Assembly (NCBI GenBank): GCA_029891385.1 | Contig: CM057225.1 | Span: forward strand, 11,817,060 to 11,881,059 | DNA length: 64,000 nucleotides | From: Erythroxylum novogranatense | Lineage: Eukaryota; Streptophyta; Magnoliopsida; Malpighiales; Erythroxylaceae | Direction of reading: 5' to 3' | Shown: piece after piece, positions 60,409 through 64,000 of the stretch | Layout of the letters: the number at the start of each line of letters is the position of its first letter | How positions within the stretch are numbered: the first letter of the stretch is position 1 | The notes under the pieces: generated by a model | What the model was told of the DNA's origin: nothing | The model's input: only the letters and a program-made list of their open reading frames with translations | Database searches by the model: none | Made by a program: the position numbers and the translations under genes

Positions 60409-63400
60409 TATGTGGTATCAAAGCGCCAGAAGTACAATCTTATGGTGTTTTCTGAAATGTGGTCAAATGACAGGCATTTAAGTCATGTTAAGCAGACAGT
60501 AGTAATTGATCCCTAGTCGAGTATATGGGTCACATGCATGAGCATGTGTCTAGTGTTAATAGTGAAAAAGTTATGTACGTGATGATATGTCATAATGTGA
60601 GAAAATAGAAAGATCTGACGGAAATTTAGCATCAACGTATTATGGATTATGGCACCATTGTTATATTAGGGTACTGTAGTGTGGAATAATTTAAGGTGTG
60701 TATGAAGTGGCTATCGACTTAATGTAATGAATGTGTAAGTATAAAGTGGTTGGTATAGTATGTTATGAAGGAATAAAGGTAATGAGTTTGATAAATGGAA
60801 TAATGTGAGAATTGGGGACTTCATGAAATTAAATTGATTTTGAGTTGTCATGAAATGGTTTAATGTTAGAAGGTGTGAATTTGAGAAGTTTATGGGAAGA
60901 TATCATGAGAGAATAAGTGTAGGAAGTTTGGAAAAGGTTTGAAAAGAAAAGGGGTTGTGAAAGATAGATGTTGACTTTCTCGGGTAAAAGGAAGCAGTTT
61001 GGTTGAATCATGTCCGTTTAACGGACACTCACGGGACAACTTTGAAAAATCGCAATTTTGACTATTTTGGAGAATAAACCTTGCATGGATATGTATATTA
61101 TTGTTGTGGATTGATAAGGGAAAGTAATGATATAGTAGAATGGTAAGATTGAAAGTGTATAAATAAGGTTGATTGAAAACAAAATGTTTTGTGATTTAAC
61201 AAGGATGGGAGTGGATTTGGGATGAGATAAGTTTATGGTTTAATGAGAGAATATGATTATGCATCTATGATTTTGAATTGATTGCAAACGTATGTCGGTA
61301 TAATGAAATAATGGAAATTGGAAAGTGAGATGAAGAAATTGTCAAAGATCAGTTGAATTGCTTATATGAGTGTGTATTTGATAATGGGATTACTATAAGA
61401 AGTGACATTATTAAGCATAAGTGTATGATAATCGTAGAAATGATACAGGAAAAAAATCGGTAACTTAGTGAATAAGTGCTTGTCAGAATGCCTAGTGTTT
61501 AAAGTCTCAAAGGTGAGACGTGAAAGTGCTTATAGTGGTAAATTGGAAATGAGTTGAGATTGATAATAATATGATCAGATATGAGTAATGAAGGAAAAAG
61601 AAGAAAGACCCCGATCAAGAATGGGCACCAAAAAGGGGAAGTGTGAGTTAGACTCAGATAAGATCAAGGTATCGTTAACCCAAGTTACCAGTTGGTGAGA
61701 TTATCCTATTTACATCCTTAAAAAAAAGTAGGGTTTTGATGATAAATACCATGGAAGTGGAATAAAGAATTTGAGTAACGTTGTAATAAGCTTTGTTAAA
61801 CGGAATGTTCTAGTTATATAGGTTATGAGTTAAATTGATTGTAATGAGATATATAAATAGTTGGAATTGATTTTTCTTGAAATACTAAGATTGGTTGCTA
61901 TGGGATTATGGAAAATAGTTAATTGATACGGATTTGGGTTAAATTGATTAGATGATTCGAATTAAAATGCTGCAATGAAGGGAAAAGTGAAATAGAAAGT
62001 GACTAAAAGTAATTATTCGAGTCCTAATCCTTATGGAGACTCAAGCATAAGGGGTAGAAAATGCTACTCAGAACGTAGGTATTGTGTTTGATGTAAAATA
62101 GCCGGCGTTTGAATTATTGAAAAAGTGAGGAGACATAATTGGCTAAAATGAGGAAGTTGCTAAAATGAGGAAAATACAGGCCTATTATTCTATGTAAATA
62201 CACTTGGGAGAGACAACTTAGTTATGATGAAGGTGTTATCAACCCACACTTAAAATTGTGGAGCAACTGATAAGAATAAACAGACGTGTGAATACATCAA
62301 TATGAAATTAAAGGAAAACAAAATGGATTGAGAAAATCATTTGTGAAGAAAAAGTCAATTGGGAAGAAGTGAAAAATCGTGATATACTATTACCGTAGTA
62401 AGGAATCAGAGTTTTAAGAAAGAATGGGAATAATTCATGGGCATAAGGAAATTTGGGTTATATATATATAATGCCCCGATAGTATTATGATAATCATTGA
62501 AGCACCTATGGCCATAGATTTTGAGTGTATTGAAAGTAAAAAAAGAACTATTTGATTACGGGAAGAAGTCTTACATATCAAAATGGGCAAACGGTTATGT
62601 GCTGAGTGTCATTGAAGTGAATTCAAATTTGATTGAATAAAAGGTGAAGTATAGCATAGTTGGACATGGCATAGTGGGAGACTCAAAGAAAAGTAAGGGT
62701 GATGAGAAAATGAGAAATCAATAGAACTCGCTTACTGTATAGAGGATGTTTGAAAACATAATTATGAGGAAGGATAACATCAGTGTTGATTTTTCCATTG
62801 AGATTTGGGAATTTTACAGATAATGACATGAACTTTTACAATGCACATTGCTGTACTTTCATAAAGTGATTTTCGGATACTTAGAGACAATGAAAGCCTC
62901 AACACCTATTGCTATAGTAAACGTGTTAAAGGTTTGGAGGCATTATAGATTGAGACAGTGAATAGGGTTAAATTAATGAGTACTTTTGTAAAGCGAGTGT
63001 TGCAAACTGATGTATTGAATGGAAAATTCAATAAGAATAACGCAAGTGTCGATATCAAGGTTATAGAACATTCGAGTGTATTAGCGTTATCGGGATATGA
63101 ATTAGTAATCTTTCGTTAAGAGTATCATCTTGCCAAGGTGTACTCGGTTTAGGCAAAAGGATAAGCCGAGACTGACATAACTTGGTCTATATGAAATTAT
63201 TAATCGTTAGTGTGATCGACCAATGAAAACTATTCAGAGTCACCCACAGTTATATAGATCTGTTTAAGAAACAGATTCATCATATGTGTTATTGATGTTG
63301 GAAGTGAAATTATAGGTAATTGAAATCTATATTGTGACATTTGATGAAACGGGTACAGAATTGATTGATTTCATTGATAGTAGTCAATTGGGAGAAATTA

Positions 63401-63478
63401 ATGGAATGGTAAAGTTGAATGGGTCACTGAGAGGCGAATGTAAATTTCGAGGATGAAATTTCTTAAGGAGGGGAGAAT
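60409..63478 (+). pseudogene. Interior of the LARD-like element: primer site, decayed gypsy polyprotein, polypurine tract
   Basis: The primer site TGGTATCAAAGC is at 60413-60424. No open frame of useful length exists in the next 3 kb. Faint integrase C-terminal words are readable near 63165-63205 (RLT, LGLYEIINR) and an integrase or tail-like end near 63400-63465, just before the polypurine tract TTAAGGAGGGGAGAAT (63463-63478). This is the normal order for the end of a gypsy polyprotein. A single TGTCCGTTTAACGGACA copy occurs at 61010-61026. A TA run is at 62460-62470. Confidence 0.65.
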
Positions 63479-64000
63479 TGTAATATCCCGTTCCCTTGTG
63501 AAGGGTTGGAACCCTAAACTGTGATATGAGTGAGCTCAAAGAGCATCATGCGTCGGGAAAAATGAGGGTGAGACCAGAGACCTTGAAGAGGGTTTGTGTG
63601 AGTCATGTCCGTTTAACAGACATGGAAGTCCGTTTAACGGACAGCCTCGAGTGAATTGGAACAAGTTGGGTGATTCATGCAGGTCTGTTTAACGGGCCTT
63701 ATCGGGTGAATTTGGATTGCTTGGCTAGTCTATGTCCGTTTAACGGACATACTCGGGGCCACTTTGGTAAATGGAAATTTTGATCGTTTTATATTTGGTT
63801 CATGTGGGCTTAAGTGAAATTAAGATACAAAGGCATCATATGGGGGTACTCATGGATGAATTGGATTATTGCACACATTAAAATCATTGATCATGCACTC
63901 AATTGACATTTTCCGGGTATAATTGGTAATACATGGGATTGTTTTGAGAATCTCGAGTTGTGGTTATCGAAAATTATTTTGGATAGTGAATAACTGGAAA
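63479..64000 (+). repeat. Start of the LARD-like 3' LTR (continues past the window)
   Basis: Matches 38881-39409 with few differences. Near 63990 it appears to skip about 100 bases relative to the left LTR, joining GATAGTGAA to TAACTGG. Only about ten bases remain after the junction, so this deletion is tentative. Confidence 0.85.

Larger units (their letters stand above)
38881..64000 (+). mobile_element. LARD-like non-autonomous gypsy derivative, 3' LTR cut by window end
   Basis: The left LTR begins TGTAATATCCCGTTCCC at 38881 and ends GGGATGCTACA at 60408. A primer site (60413-60424), a 3.07 kb interior without open frames, a polypurine tract (63463-63478) and the start of the right LTR (63479) follow. 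Copia 2 is nested in the left LTR. Without it the LTR is about 4.37 kb, longer than the interior. Long LTRs around a non-coding interior are the definition of LARDs. The interior keeps traces of gypsy integrase and the usual polyprotein end, so it decayed from a coding element. The outer TSD cannot be checked because the right end is outside. Confidence 0.85.

Overview
This window is a transposon graveyard from a flowering-plant nuclear genome, probably a eudicot. The evidence is what it contains: Ty3/gypsy and Ty1/copia LTR retrotransposons with plant-type polyproteins and tRNA-iMet or tRNA-Asp primer sites, a dead plant pararetrovirus (Caulimoviridae) fragment, a TIR DNA transposon with PIF/Harbinger-like ends, and long AT-rich trinucleotide microsatellites. 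I find no intact host gene, rRNA, tRNA or CRISPR array. Nearly all the sequence can be assigned to nested insertions whose edges are fixed by target-site duplications (TSDs).

Layout. 1-1137 is a pararetroviral remnant: the end of reverse transcriptase/RNase H overlapping the start of a viroplasmin-type ORF. It runs into a GAT/TTA microsatellite (1138-1358, resuming 4849-5145), which is split by a solo LTR in minus orientation (1359-4848, TSD ATGAT). Next is a four-layer nest. The outermost layer is a composite solo LTR (5182-28796, TSD TCAGA). Inside it sits a TIR DNA element (7669-26668, TSD TTA). Inside that is a second solo LTR of the same family (9628-24446, TSD AATAT). Innermost is a nearly full-length Tekay/chromovirus-like gypsy element on the minus strand (11246-22043, TSD CGTTG). 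The DNA element also carries a viroplasmin-like coding segment with a C-terminal membrane anchor (25094-25450) and an AAT microsatellite.

A first copia element (29053-37911, TSD CAGTG, minus strand) follows. The right third is a three-layer nest. A non-autonomous gypsy-derived element with a 4.4 kb LTR and a degenerate 3.1 kb interior starts at 38881 and runs past the end of the window. A second copia element of the same family as the first (40744-57899, TSD AGCAT) lies in its left LTR. An Athila-like gag-protease element (49143-56594) lies in that copia's 5' LTR.

None of the polyproteins is intact as written. The two copia copies carry different, roughly complementary internal deletions. 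Across the gypsy-type LTRs, whatever their family, the same grammar recurs on the sense strand: a TATA box where one can be recognised, a GA-rich leader, a GTAAG donor-like site, then an AGCTCACCCC-like segment, a pyrimidine tract and CAG/G. This reads as a conserved intron carried inside the LTR. Many of these repeats also carry clusters of short palindromes, with a different motif in each family. Those two patterns are the most interesting signals here.
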